Shown here: positions 16,432-25,117 of the stretch, piece after piece | How positions within the stretch are numbered: the first letter of the stretch is position 1 | How the letters are laid out: each line of letters starts with the position of its first letter | Source: Spirochaetales bacterium | GTDB lineage: Bacteria > Spirochaetota > Leptospiria > Leptospirales > Leptonemataceae | Assembly: GCA_015075425.1 (NCBI GenBank) | Contig: JABTUL010000001.1 | Location: 310,001 to 374,000, forward strand | Direction: 5' to 3' | Length of the DNA: 64,000 nucleotides | The notes under the pieces: generated by a model | Seen by the model: the letters and a program-made list of their open reading frames with translations, nothing else | What the model was told of the DNA's origin: nothing | The model's database searches: none | Position numbers and translations under genes: made by a program

Positions 16432-16977
16432 ATGGAACATAGCAAACTGCGCGTGCTGATTAGCCAGGAACAGATCCAGACCCGGGTTCGGGAGCTGGGA
16501 GCGGCAATCAGTGCCGACTTTGCCGGTCACGAACTGACGGTCATCGGTACCCTGAAAGGATGCTTCATTTTCATGGCCGATCTGGTCCGCAATATTCAGG
16601 TGCCTTTGAATGTGGATTTCATAGAGGTTTCCTCGTACGGCGATTCGACGGTTTCATCCGGTGTCGTGCGCCTGGATAAGGATTTCAAACATCCCATCAC
16701 GGACAGGCACGTTCTGGTGGTTGAAGATATTATCGATACCGGCCTGACTCTGAACTATCTTATGGAAAACATCTTACTGAGAAGACCGGCTTCTGCGCGC
16801 ATTGCCGCCCTGCTTGTGAAGGAAGCCAAACAGAGCCTGGACCATCCCATACCCTACCGGGGTTTCAATATCGACGACCATTTTGTGGTGGGCTATGGCA
16901 TGGACTACCGGGGGTATTTTCGCAATTTAGATCATGTGGCCATCATGGAAGATGATCGCCAACCCAGCCTTTTCTAA
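16432..16977 (+). CDS. hpt: Hypoxanthine phosphoribosyltransferase
   Basis: A 181-residue type I PRTase. It has the TLKGCFIFMADL loop, the VEVSSYGDST region (here FIEVSSYGDST), the PRPP-binding VLVVEDIIDTGLTL and the C-terminal FVVGYGMDYRGYFRNL that binds the purine. It salvages hypoxanthine (and usually guanine) to the nucleotide. Its TAA stop shares one base with the ATG of the next gene, so translation is likely coupled. Confidence 0.94.
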   Translation: MEHSKLRVLISQEQIQTRVRELGAAISADFAGHELTVIGTLKGCFIFMADLVRNIQVPLNVDFIEVSSYGDSTVSSGVVRLDKDFKHPITDRHVLVVEDIIDTGLTLNYLMENILLRRPASARIAALLVKEAKQSLDHPIPYRGFNIDDHFVVGYGMDYRGYFRNLDHVAIMEDDRQPSLF

Positions 16978-18005
16978 TGGCTTTACTTCTTACCGTTGTC
17001 CTGATTACCCTTTCCGTTTCCGCTACCTGCTCCTTCCTCGAATCCGTGCTGTACTCAGCGCGGACAACCACGCTGCAAACCGCCGTGGAAAAAGGCCGGT
17101 ATGCCGGACTGGCCCGCAAATTTCTGGAGATGAAAGAACATGTGGCCCGGCCCATCGCTGCCATCTTGATTTTGAATACGGTGGCCAACACGGCCGGCGC
17201 CACTCTGGCCGGGATGTATGCTGCCCGTTCCCTGGGTGCGGAGTATGTGCCTTTATTTTCCGCTGCTTTAACCGGCGCGATTCTCATTTTCTCAGAGATC
17301 GTACCAAAAACTCTGGGGGCAGCGCGCTGGCAGCTTTTCTGGCCGCTGGCCGTCTGGCCCTTACAGATCATGCAGATTGTACTGGCTCCTCTGGTATGGT
17401 TGTCCCACCGGTTGACGCGACTTTTTACGCGCACGGAACTGCCAGGTATAACGGAAGATGAAATTCTGGCCCTGGTAAAACTCGGAGCCAGCGCCGGCGA
17501 AATTTCCCAGGAAGAAAGCCGTATGGTTCGAAATATCATCGGACTTGATCGTATTCCGGTGAAGCGGATCATGACTCCGCGCAATGTGATGTTTTCCCTG
17601 CCGCGTGAAGCAACCGTGGAAGAGGCTTTGCCGGAGTTCGCGCGGCAGGGCTTTTCGCGCGCTCCCCTCTATCATGAGGATCGCGAACACATTGTGGGCT
17701 ATGCGCTTTTGCAAGACTTGCTGCATCCTGTTGTGCTTGGTAACCAGAAGCAACGGATTGGCGAATTTCAAAAAAGGATTTCTTTTTTTCCGGAAACGGC
17801 TAATTGTTTAACCATTCTCACCGACTTTATTCTCAAACGCAAGCAGATAGCCATTGTCTCTGATGAGTACGGCGGCGTCTCCGGTCTGGTCACTCTGGAA
17901 GATCTCATGGAAACAGTTCTGGGTAAAGAGATTGTTGATGAACGAGATACGATTGATGATCTGCAAAAGATTGCCCGGCAAAAAAGACCAGGGGGACCAC
18001 TTTGA
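16977..18005 (+). CDS. CNNM/CBS membrane protein (TlyC/CorC family)
   Basis: The N-terminal CNNM (DUF21) domain has four transmembrane segments, including the conserved FSEIVPKTLG. A tandem CBS pair follows: EESRMVRNIIGLDRIPVKRIMTPR with SRAPLYHED, then IAIVSDEYGGVSGLVTLEDLMETVLG. The length of 342 residues lacks the C-terminal CorC_HlyC domain found in many relatives. Homologues act in Mg2+/Co2+ efflux or homeostasis; the haemolysin label is historical. It is coupled to hpt upstream and to the SDR gene downstream (TTGA overlap). Confidence 0.88.
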   Translation: MALLLTVVLITLSVSATCSFLESVLYSARTTTLQTAVEKGRYAGLARKFLEMKEHVARPIAAILILNTVANTAGATLAGMYAARSLGAEYVPLFSAALTGAILIFSEIVPKTLGAARWQLFWPLAVWPLQIMQIVLAPLVWLSHRLTRLFTRTELPGITEDEILALVKLGASAGEISQEESRMVRNIIGLDRIPVKRIMTPRNVMFSLPREATVEEALPEFARQGFSRAPLYHEDREHIVGYALLQDLLHPVVLGNQKQRIGEFQKRISFFPETANCLTILTDFILKRKQIAIVSDEYGGVSGLVTLEDLMETVLGKEIVDERDTIDDLQKIARQKRPGGPL

Positions 18006-18748
18006 AGAAAACAGCTCTGATCACCGGTGCTGCCACGCGGCTGGGAAAGGAACTCGCGCTGGCCCTCGCGGACCGCGAGTATGATGTGATCATTCATTAC
18101 AATCGTTCCACGGAGGAAGCGCAGCAGACGGCCGCAAAAGCAGAAGCAAAAGGAAGCCAGGCCTTTCTTTTACAGAAGGATCTAACTGCTGACGTGAGTG
18201 GTCTTGTAAGCCAGGCTCAGGAATTGTGCTCGGGAAGCCTGGCCCTCCTGATCAATTCAGCCTCCTGTTACGAATCCGGCCAGATCAGAGACACCACCGT
18301 GGACCAGTTTGACAGAATTTTTCAGACCAATCTCCGTGCTCCTTTTTTTCTGGCCCAGGAATTTCGTGCTGAGGCCGGATCCGGCCAAATAATAAATATT
18401 CTTGATAATAAAATCCATTTTGCCCAGTTTGCCTACAGTGCTTATGCACTGTCCAAAAAGGCCCTGGCGGATCTCACTCTTCTTGCCGCCCGGGAGTTTG
18501 CCCCGGACATACGGGTCAACGGCATCGCTCCGGGGGTGATTTTACCGCAGAAGAATCGCAGCCAGGAATACTTAACCTGGCGGCTCGATAACATTCCCTT
18601 GAAACGAAAAGGGCACGTTGCTGATATCATCCATGCCCTGGATTTTCTGCTCCGGTCCGATTTTCTGACCGGCCAGATCATCACCGTGGACGGAGGAGAG
18701 TCGATCCAGCCGGCCGGTCGTGACTTTACCGGCTACGGGAGTGAATGA
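18002..18748 (+). CDS. Short-chain reductase, pteridine reductase/FolM type
   Basis: A 248-residue Rossmann SDR starting at TTG 18002, inside the stop of the CNNM gene. TGAATRLGKE with Arg after the Gly-rich turn is the TGx3RxG form seen in pteridine/dihydromonapterin reductases rather than classic GxGxG SDRs. NSAS, then LDNK, then YSAYALSKKAL supply the catalytic Asp, Tyr and Lys. VRVNGIAPG is present as DIRVNGIAPG. Linkage to folK four bases downstream supports a pterin substrate, for example reducing dihydrofolate or dihydromonapterin with NADPH. Substrate is inferred. Confidence 0.8.
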   Translation: MKKTALITGAATRLGKELALALADREYDVIIHYNRSTEEAQQTAAKAEAKGSQAFLLQKDLTADVSGLVSQAQELCSGSLALLINSASCYESGQIRDTTVDQFDRIFQTNLRAPFFLAQEFRAEAGSGQIINILDNKIHFAQFAYSAYALSKKALADLTLLAAREFAPDIRVNGIAPGVILPQKNRSQEYLTWRLDNIPLKRKGHVADIIHALDFLLRSDFLTGQIITVDGGESIQPAGRDFTGYGSE

Positions 18749-19149
18749 TGCCCGTCTATGTGCTTTCTGTGGGATCGAATATTGATCCGCAAAAGAACAT
18801 TGAGGCCATGCTCTCCACTCTGTCTGTAGAGCAGCGTCTGCTTCATGTTTCCCGCTGGATTCGTACGGAACCGGAAGGCTATAAAAATCAGGCGGATTTT
18901 CTAAACGGTGCGCTCGTAGTCGAGAGCGCTTTATCCCCGGGGGAATTTAAGAAGTACTGTTGCTCTCTCGAAGACAGGTCAGGCCGCATGCGCGACGGAA
19001 GGCGCGACGGTCCGCGAACACTGGACCTGGATATCATTGCCTGCGATGGTTTTGTTGTTCACAGTGACTATCCAGAAAAAAGCTACGTTCGTCTTCCGGT
19101 TGACGAAGTTTGCCGGGAGGCCGGTATCACCCTGATACCGGGAAAATAG
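18745..19149 (+). CDS. folK: 6-hydroxymethyl-7,8-dihydropterin pyrophosphokinase
   Basis: HPPK of 134 residues, slightly short for the family. It shows VLSVGSNIDPQKNI at the N-terminus, the YKNQADFLNGAL segment that contacts pterin and the signature GPRTLDLDII with catalytic aspartates. It transfers pyrophosphate from ATP to hydroxymethyl-dihydropterin in folate synthesis. The start (ATGATG at 18745) overlaps the SDR stop. The more C-terminal part common in other HPPKs is abbreviated. Confidence 0.92.
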   Translation: MMPVYVLSVGSNIDPQKNIEAMLSTLSVEQRLLHVSRWIRTEPEGYKNQADFLNGALVVESALSPGEFKKYCCSLEDRSGRMRDGRRDGPRTLDLDIIACDGFVVHSDYPEKSYVRLPVDEVCREAGITLIPGK

Positions 19150-19150
19150 A

Positions 19151-19801
19151 CTGAAGCTCGTCTGCATTGCTTTTTTTGTAGCATTGCCCCTCTGCGCTGA
19201 AAGCTGGTGGCAGGCCGCAGAAAGGGGGCAGTTGCAAGAACTGGTGCGACTGTATCGGCCCGCTCTCTTGAATGCAAAAAATAAGGAAGGCCTTACCGCG
19301 TTGCATCTGGCTCTGGATGCGCGTGATCTGGCCTGTGTTCGCTTTCTCTGGGAGCGGGGTGCTATAGACCTGAGCGATCCGGACGGTAACCATTCGCTAC
19401 TGCGCCTGCATTGCGAATCCAGACCGGACTGTCATGATATCGTACGTTTTCTTATTGCCCGCAGCGCGAGACTGGATCATAGAAACAAACAGGGACAGAC
19501 CGCTCTCATGGCTCAGGTGGACACCGGGGACACGGGCTTTGTTCGCTTGCTCCTTGCCGCCGGTGCCGATCCATCCCTGAAAGACAATCAGGGCTTTGAT
19601 GCCATCGCCTACGCTCTGCATTCAGATAAGGAGGGAACTCTGGTTGCCCTTCTGGCCGGCGGAGCCTGCGTTTCCGGCAAACACCTGCGTATGTCCGGCC
19701 ATAGATTACGCCCGTACCTGCTGCGCTACCTGGACAATTGCCGCACCGGTAGTTCTATGCAGAAGGTTGCTCCGCTGTCACTGTCCACCAGCGAAATTTG
19801 A
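19151..19801 (+). CDS. Exported ankyrin-repeat protein with apparent CTG start
   Basis: From CTG 19151 the frame encodes a textbook signal peptide (KLVCIAFFVALPLCA then ESWW) followed by four to five ankyrin repeats (NKEGLTALHLALDA, DGNHSLLRLHCES, NKQGQTALMAQVD, DNQGFDAIAYALH). The only other candidate start, TTG 19184, would cut the signal peptide in half. No ATG, GTG or TTG lies between the upstream in-frame stop and the signal peptide, so CTG initiation 1 bp after the folK stop is the simplest reading. CCGGGA lies about 8 nt upstream. The last 76 bp overlap the convergent kinase gene. The binding partner is unknown. Confidence 0.75.
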   Translation: MKLVCIAFFVALPLCAESWWQAAERGQLQELVRLYRPALLNAKNKEGLTALHLALDARDLACVRFLWERGAIDLSDPDGNHSLLRLHCESRPDCHDIVRFLIARSARLDHRNKQGQTALMAQVDTGDTGFVRLLLAAGADPSLKDNQGFDAIAYALHSDKEGTLVALLAGGACVSGKHLRMSGHRLRPYLLRYLDNCRTGSSMQKVAPLSLSTSEI

Positions 19802-21702
19802 CCCCCGTGCAATTGGGCAATCTTGCGGGCCAGGAAGAGCCCGAGACCCACTCCGGGTTTGTCCTCGCCCAGGCGGTGAAACTTTTCAAAAATGGCCTCT
19901 CTTTCACTGACCGGGATACCAGGTCCACTGTCCCGGATCCAGATTTTCACTTTATCGGCATTGTCTTCCAGAGAAATGGACAGCCTGCCTCCGGGAACAT
20001 TGTAGAGAACGGCATTCTTAGCAATATTTAGTATCATTCTCTGTGTCAGGCGACTGTCGGCTTCAATGGTCAGCCCTTCTGGACTATCCAGATGGGTCGT
20101 AATATTTTGCATTGCGGCCATGCCCTCAACGGCGTTCAGAGCTTCCCGACAACAGGCGGCCAAATCCACAGCAGTCCACTGCAGATCTGGCGTGGATTGC
20201 ACATCCGTGACCAGCATCAAATCATCCACATAGCTGCTCAGTGTCGCGCTTCCTTCGGTGATTCGTTTTACGGAATTTTTCTGTAGCTCGTCCGGTTCAC
20301 TCATCTCCAGCAGTTCCGCGCTTCCCTGGATGAGTGTCAGAGGCGTGCGCAGCTCATGAGAAAGGTGCGCCAGGAATTCATCCTTAACCCGGGCCATCTC
20401 CTCCAGTTCGGCATTGGTTTTGCGCAGCCTGGCGGAAAGCAGAGCCACTTCAGAAAAAGTCCGGGAGAAGCGCTTGTAAATCAGGAAAGACTGACTGATG
20501 GAGAAGCCCATGAGCCCGAGGGGGAACAGGGCACTGCTGGAACTTACAATGTTGAGATTGCTGAGTATGTCATACAGAGCCGCGCCAACAAGTAAGATGA
20601 ATCCCAGTAAAAAAATGAGGCTACCGGGCTCCTTTTTTTTCAGGGCCAGGCCGCAAAGTATGAGACCGGTAATCAGGATCAGAAACGTAATGGAATGGTA
20701 GTAGCGTACAATTTCAGCAAGATCTCCCCGGGACACAAAAGGCGAAAGGGACAGAATAGAGAAAAAGACGGCAATGGAGCAGAGCACATATACGAATCGG
20801 GTTAAAAACCGGGCCGGAAAAAGGAAATGAAAGTAAAGCAGGGCCGTGACCCCTGCAAAAAAATAGGTGAAGTAGCCCAGGTGCATTTCTACCTGAAACG
20901 ATAACGAAGGCCATAGCTCACGGGAAAGGTATTCGCCGCTGAGTAGCGTGCGCAGAGCAATGACCAGAAGAAACATACCAAAGTAGAGTGCGGCTTTCTC
21001 TTCGCGCCGTATGGCGAACATCCCCAGATGGTAAATGCCAAAAAGCAACAGGCCTGTGGCTAAAAACAGGTCCATGGCCTGTCCTTCGCGGTTGAGCCGC
21101 TCAATGGCCTGGGCCGATCCAAAATGAACAGGGCCGCCCGCTCCGCCCCGAGGATGATCGGGACTGGCAATGGTAAATTCGAGCAGCAGCTCCCCGGTCG
21201 TTGCATCGGGAAGTCGGAAAAGAACCTGACCTTTTCCCGATTTGAGGTCTGTTGTTTCCAGGGAGGTGCCAGGCAGACCATCGTTTAGAACAGGCTCGCC
21301 GTTCAGGCGGATGGTCAGGGCCCCGGTCTGAGTCATGGAGCGAACGCCCCAGACGTGATGAGAGGCAGTGGCTGGCAGGAGAATGCGCAGGCGATAGGTA
21401 GCATAACCCCTGCTCTCCACCTGGGAATACTTCTCCGAGAAGGCAACGGTCCAGCTGACATCAATCGGTCCGTAGGCCAGCGGCTCTTCATTGGCCGCCG
21501 GTTGCAGTTGCCTCCAGAAGAAAGCCCAGTCCCCGCGCAGAGGCAGGGCACCCAGTGTGGTGGGGTCGGTGGAGCGTAGATCCAGTGTCCCTTTTTGAAT
21601 AGCGATTTCTGGCATGGCCCCGTTGGCCGGCAGCATGCTCTCTCTGCAACCGAACAGTAAACATAATGCAATACTGGCAAGGGGCTTCCATCCGAAATTC
21701 AT
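19726..21702 (-). CDS. 7TMR-DISM sensor histidine kinase (lipoprotein-type N-terminus)
   Basis: A 658-residue receptor kinase. It has a signal sequence with lipobox LLFGC, a 7TMR-DISMED2 jelly-roll domain (GTLDLRS ... YATYRLRILLP), seven transmembrane segments (about 210-395) and a coiled coil. The HisKA motif FLAHLSHELRTPLTLIQG is followed by HATPase_c with N box NIAKNAVLYN, G1 DSGPGIP, F box FEKFHRL and G2 GVGLGLFLARK. It autophosphorylates on the His of the SHELRTP box. It is coupled by ATGA overlap to the second kinase gene upstream. Confidence 0.9.
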   Translation of the reverse strand: MNFGWKPLASIALCLLFGCRESMLPANGAMPEIAIQKGTLDLRSTDPTTLGALPLRGDWAFFWRQLQPAANEEPLAYGPIDVSWTVAFSEKYSQVESRGYATYRLRILLPATASHHVWGVRSMTQTGALTIRLNGEPVLNDGLPGTSLETTDLKSGKGQVLFRLPDATTGELLLEFTIASPDHPRGGAGGPVHFGSAQAIERLNREGQAMDLFLATGLLLFGIYHLGMFAIRREEKAALYFGMFLLVIALRTLLSGEYLSRELWPSLSFQVEMHLGYFTYFFAGVTALLYFHFLFPARFLTRFVYVLCSIAVFFSILSLSPFVSRGDLAEIVRYYHSITFLILITGLILCGLALKKKEPGSLIFLLGFILLVGAALYDILSNLNIVSSSSALFPLGLMGFSISQSFLIYKRFSRTFSEVALLSARLRKTNAELEEMARVKDEFLAHLSHELRTPLTLIQGSAELLEMSEPDELQKNSVKRITEGSATLSSYVDDLMLVTDVQSTPDLQWTAVDLAACCREALNAVEGMAAMQNITTHLDSPEGLTIEADSRLTQRMILNIAKNAVLYNVPGGRLSISLEDNADKVKIWIRDSGPGIPVSEREAIFEKFHRLGEDKPGVGLGLFLARKIAQLHGGQISLVDSDSGATFCIELPVRQLSR

Positions 21703-23684
21703 AAAGGACCGCCTGTTTCCTCCGCCGCCGGGTCCTGTACGGCCGGCATGGCAATGGTGAAAGTTGTGCCGCTACTTGATGTTTTAAAATCGATCGAGCC
21801 TCCATGAGCCTGAACGATGTTCCTGGCAATGGCCATACCAAGGCCGGTTCCGTGTTCTTTACCGTGGGTTGCAAAAGGCTCAAAAAGGGTTTCACGAATT
21901 TCCAGGGGAATGCCGGGACCGTTATCGGTCATGGTAAAAATAAGGCTGTCTTCACTGCGGGAAATCTGTAAGATGAATCTGCCGCCGCGTTTCCCTTCCA
22001 GTGCATCCGCTGCATTACCGGCAATATTGATGATGGCCCGCAACAGACGCTCGGGATCAAGGTAGATAGAATCGACAAAATCAAGCATTACTGAATATTC
22101 GATTTCACGGGAGTTAAAAAGGGGATCGAGAACCGTTTTGATTCTTTCCGTAAATTCCTTTGAGCCCATCCATTCCCGGGCAACGGCAGCCGACCCTCTG
22201 CTGAAATCGAGTAAATCCTGGACCAGAGCCAGCATACGATCAGCTTCTTTATCAATAATATTCAAAAAATGGCGGCGCTTTTCGCGCCCCAGTCCATCGT
22301 GATCGGCCATTTCTTTGTAGCCTTTGATGACGGCCACGGGATTTTTTAGATCATGAACGATGCCGGCTGCCATGTCGCCAATGGTTGCCAGTTTTTCACT
22401 CTGTCGCAGTCGATCCTGAAGATTCAGGGCATTGGTGTAAGCGAGCTTGAGATCCCGGGTAAGATTTTCACTTTTCTCAAATGCCGCCGCGATGCGGCGC
22501 GACAGAGCCAGAGCCAGCGTTATGGCCAGGGCCAGCAGTCCGTAGGGAGCAAGGTGGGCCTGCCCGCGCCAGAACCAGGTGAAAAGAATATCGTTGGCCA
22601 TGGCCATAAACGCCAATAAGCAACCCAGTATGATGAGCCGGGCCCCGCTGCGCCCGGAGAATATAGCGGTTGCAACGCGGATCAAAGCATACATCGCATA
22701 GGCGATGGCCAGCAACTGGACGGGCATTACTGAGTGGAGGTACACAGAAGGAGGCATGAAAGCCGCCATGGCGCCGGCCATAAGCACGCCAATGATGACG
22801 GCCCTGGTTATCCATCGATGGAATTCTACCGGGAAGAAGGATTGGAAGAAAAGTGTAAGAAACAGCAAAGATACATAAAATGTAAGGATTTTTAACCGGA
22901 GAACCAGAGGGCTATCCAGAGCAAAGATTTCCAGCAGCAGGTGTTCTCCCGTCAGCATGGTGCGCACAGTAATGGTCAAACAGAGCAGAGCAAACCAGAG
23001 CGGCGCTGGATCATCGTGCCGGAAACAAAACAAACCGAGGTGGTAGATACCCAGGATTAAAAGAGCTCCGGCGAGGAAAGCCTCTGTCAAACGCGATTGA
23101 TCGCGGAGAGCAAATACCTTCTCTGCCTTACCGATCTGGATTGCGTTGCGCAGGCCCGCCCGTGGGTTCGAGTGATTGGAAAGAGCGATGGTTAAGATTC
23201 CCTCACCGGTAGCGGCGGGTATTTCACTGTAAAGGGGACGGTAATGGATTTCCTCTTCGCTGGCTGTTGTGGCCACGGATCCGGCCCGGGCGATCTCATC
23301 CTCATTCCAGTAGCCTGTAAGCGCTGAACCCTGCACCGGAATTCTCAGGGCCAGCCCATCCGGTGACTCTGGCAAAAGCACGCGCAGGCGAAAGGTAGCA
23401 AATCCTGTTTGCGGTGAGTCGGTATGCTGATTCCAGATGCCTGGAACTATGGCCAGGGGAGCGATTGAGGTTTGGGCTGAAACATCGGCATTGGCCGTTC
23501 CGGGAAGTTTTATTTCCTGCCAGTAGAATTGCCACTGGCCGTTTAGTTCGACGGGCGATGAGAGATCCTGACCGCGCAGATCCAGGATTCCGCCAACGGC
23601 CAGTGGTGGGCCCGCAAAACGCTGGCCGCAGGCGACGCAGCCCAGGATGCAGAACCCGGCGAAATTTTGGATCAGCAGGCGCAT
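21699..23684 (-). CDS. 7TMR-DISM sensor histidine kinase, second paralogue
   Basis: Same plan as the neighbouring kinase: lipobox-like FCILGC, DISMED2 domain (GILDLRG ... FATFRLRVLLP) and 7TM block. The kinase core differs, with H box GIVHDLKNPVAVIKGYKEM (NtrB-like HDLKNP rather than SHELRTP). ATP-binding boxes are IINIAGNAADAL, TDNGPGIP and GTGLGMAIARNIV. The two kinases therefore probably arose by swapping or divergence of the catalytic half while sharing a sensor type. ATG 23684 is used; TTG 23711 is in frame and overlaps the response-regulator gene. Confidence 0.9.
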   Translation of the reverse strand: MRLLIQNFAGFCILGCVACGQRFAGPPLAVGGILDLRGQDLSSPVELNGQWQFYWQEIKLPGTANADVSAQTSIAPLAIVPGIWNQHTDSPQTGFATFRLRVLLPESPDGLALRIPVQGSALTGYWNEDEIARAGSVATTASEEEIHYRPLYSEIPAATGEGILTIALSNHSNPRAGLRNAIQIGKAEKVFALRDQSRLTEAFLAGALLILGIYHLGLFCFRHDDPAPLWFALLCLTITVRTMLTGEHLLLEIFALDSPLVLRLKILTFYVSLLFLTLFFQSFFPVEFHRWITRAVIIGVLMAGAMAAFMPPSVYLHSVMPVQLLAIAYAMYALIRVATAIFSGRSGARLIILGCLLAFMAMANDILFTWFWRGQAHLAPYGLLALAITLALALSRRIAAAFEKSENLTRDLKLAYTNALNLQDRLRQSEKLATIGDMAAGIVHDLKNPVAVIKGYKEMADHDGLGREKRRHFLNIIDKEADRMLALVQDLLDFSRGSAAVAREWMGSKEFTERIKTVLDPLFNSREIEYSVMLDFVDSIYLDPERLLRAIINIAGNAADALEGKRGGRFILQISRSEDSLIFTMTDNGPGIPLEIRETLFEPFATHGKEHGTGLGMAIARNIVQAHGGSIDFKTSSSGTTFTIAMPAVQDPAAEETGGPL

Positions 23685-23697
23685 GAGTCGCCGTATT

Positions 23698-24072
23698 TCA
23701 TGTTTCTCCAAGCAGAGCGCGTATCTTTTCGAGAACCTGCCGCGGGGAAAAAGGCTTGGCCATCAGCGCGTTTCCGCCGGCATTACGGACCTTTTCTTCA
23801 TCCTGCTTCTGTCCACGGGCCGTGAGAAAGAGGATGGGTGTGGTGGTAAGTTCTGGAATTGTGCGGATTTCCGTAGCAGCTTCAAGGCCATTTTTCACGG
23901 GCATCATCAAATCCATAATGATCAGATCCGGCCGGGAACGCACGGCTATTTCCAGCGCTTCCTCGCCGTTCCGGGCCATCTCGAAGGAATAGCCGGCCAT
24001 GCTCAAGAGTTCGGATAGCATATTGCGGATGCTTTCTTGATCATCAACGATAAGTATTTTCTTTGCGCTCAT
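23698..24072 (-). CDS. CheY-like single-domain response regulator
   Basis: A 124-residue receiver domain with the acidic pair VDDQES (D10, D11), phospho-acceptor D54 in LIIMDLMMPVKNG, the conserved Thr in FLTARG and Lys in LMAKPFSPRQVLEKI. There is no output domain. It is first in the minus-strand set ahead of two histidine kinases, which are the likely phosphodonors. It may act by protein-protein contact or as a phosphorelay intermediate. Confidence 0.9.
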   Translation of the reverse strand: MSAKKILIVDDQESIRNMLSELLSMAGYSFEMARNGEEALEIAVRSRPDLIIMDLMMPVKNGLEAATEIRTIPELTTTPILFLTARGQKQDEEKVRNAGGNALMAKPFSPRQVLEKIRALLGET

Positions 24073-24133
24073 CAGGACTCCTCAAAGCACTATTACAGGC
24101 GACCGGGCGGCTGGCAACAAAAAGGGGCGCCGC

Positions 24134-25096
24134 TCAGGGAACCAGCCGTTGCCGCCGCAATCGTTCAATTTGCTCCGGCCGGTCCACGCCGTACCATTCT
24201 TTGCGTAGCAAACTTTGATCCGCTGCCGGTAGCCTCTGAATCAATTTTTCCAGGTCCGGGACCGGCAGTAAGCGCAGCAGGGCGTTGCCTTTCAGCCGTG
24301 CTTCTTCGAGGTTTCGGGGAAGTTCGGGCAAAAGATCAAACGCTTTCTGGTATTCTCCCGCCGTAAAGTAGATCTCCGCTATTTCCCGATTGCGGTCGGG
24401 AGTCACCGGCAGAGCCTGCAGGAAGGGGAGGGCACGAAGTGGTTGTCCGGCGGCGGCGTAGAGCCTGGAGAGTTCGAGTCGTGCCTCCACGCTCTGTGGC
24501 GACAGGCGGAGTGCCTGCGTGTAAGCGGCTTCTGCCTCGTTCCAGTCGCCGCTCTGGCGGGCATAATCTCCGAGCCACAGTTGAGCCGATAAAGACTGGC
24601 TTCCTTCTCTCGCAGCCATGACTGCCCATCTTTCCTTATCTTTCTCAAAAAAATAGCGTGGCCAGCCCGATGGTGCCGGTGGAGGAAGTTGAGCGATCAT
24701 AGTTTTCAAGATCCGGTTTTCTGCCTCGACATCTTCACAGAGTTCATAAAGATTCATTAAATTCAGGTAAGGTTCCGCTCGCCGGGGAGATTGTTTGATT
24801 GCTGTAAGAAAGAGTTCCTCGGCCAGATTCAGCTCCAGCAAACGAACAGCGGCGATAGCCTGATCATTGCTTTCTTCTGCACTGCGGGACGGACGGGAAG
24901 GATCCGGCGGGTTGTGACGCGAGGATTCCAGCATGTAGGTAAAGCCCGTAGCCGAACGGAATTCCTGTGCCCGGTAAATTTGTGCTGTACACCCAACCCC
25001 TCCGGCCTGAAGTGCGGCAATCCAGAGGATCTGGAGAAGGAGTTCTGCCGGACGTTTGCCGGCGGAGCCTTTCAGCAAGAAGGAGAGCACAGGCAC
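24134..25096 (-). CDS. TPR-repeat lipoprotein
   Basis: About 320 residues. The hydrophobic start LLLQILWIAALQAGGVGC gives a lipobox-like end. TPR repeats follow (AEELFLTAIKQSPRRAEPYLNLMNLY, then WNEAEAAYTQALRLSPQSVEARLELSRLYAAAGQP and others). The start codon is uncertain (GTG 25096 is used). It is divergent from the SNF2 helicase gene, 21 bp apart. TPR proteins scaffold complexes; no specific partner can be named. Confidence 0.65.
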   Translation of the reverse strand: MPVLSFLLKGSAGKRPAELLLQILWIAALQAGGVGCTAQIYRAQEFRSATGFTYMLESSRHNPPDPSRPSRSAEESNDQAIAAVRLLELNLAEELFLTAIKQSPRRAEPYLNLMNLYELCEDVEAENRILKTMIAQLPPPAPSGWPRYFFEKDKERWAVMAAREGSQSLSAQLWLGDYARQSGDWNEAEAAYTQALRLSPQSVEARLELSRLYAAAGQPLRALPFLQALPVTPDRNREIAEIYFTAGEYQKAFDLLPELPRNLEEARLKGNALLRLLPVPDLEKLIQRLPAADQSLLRKEWYGVDRPEQIERLRRQRLVP

Positions 25097-25117
25097 AGGT
25101 CGGCCGGAAAAATATCC

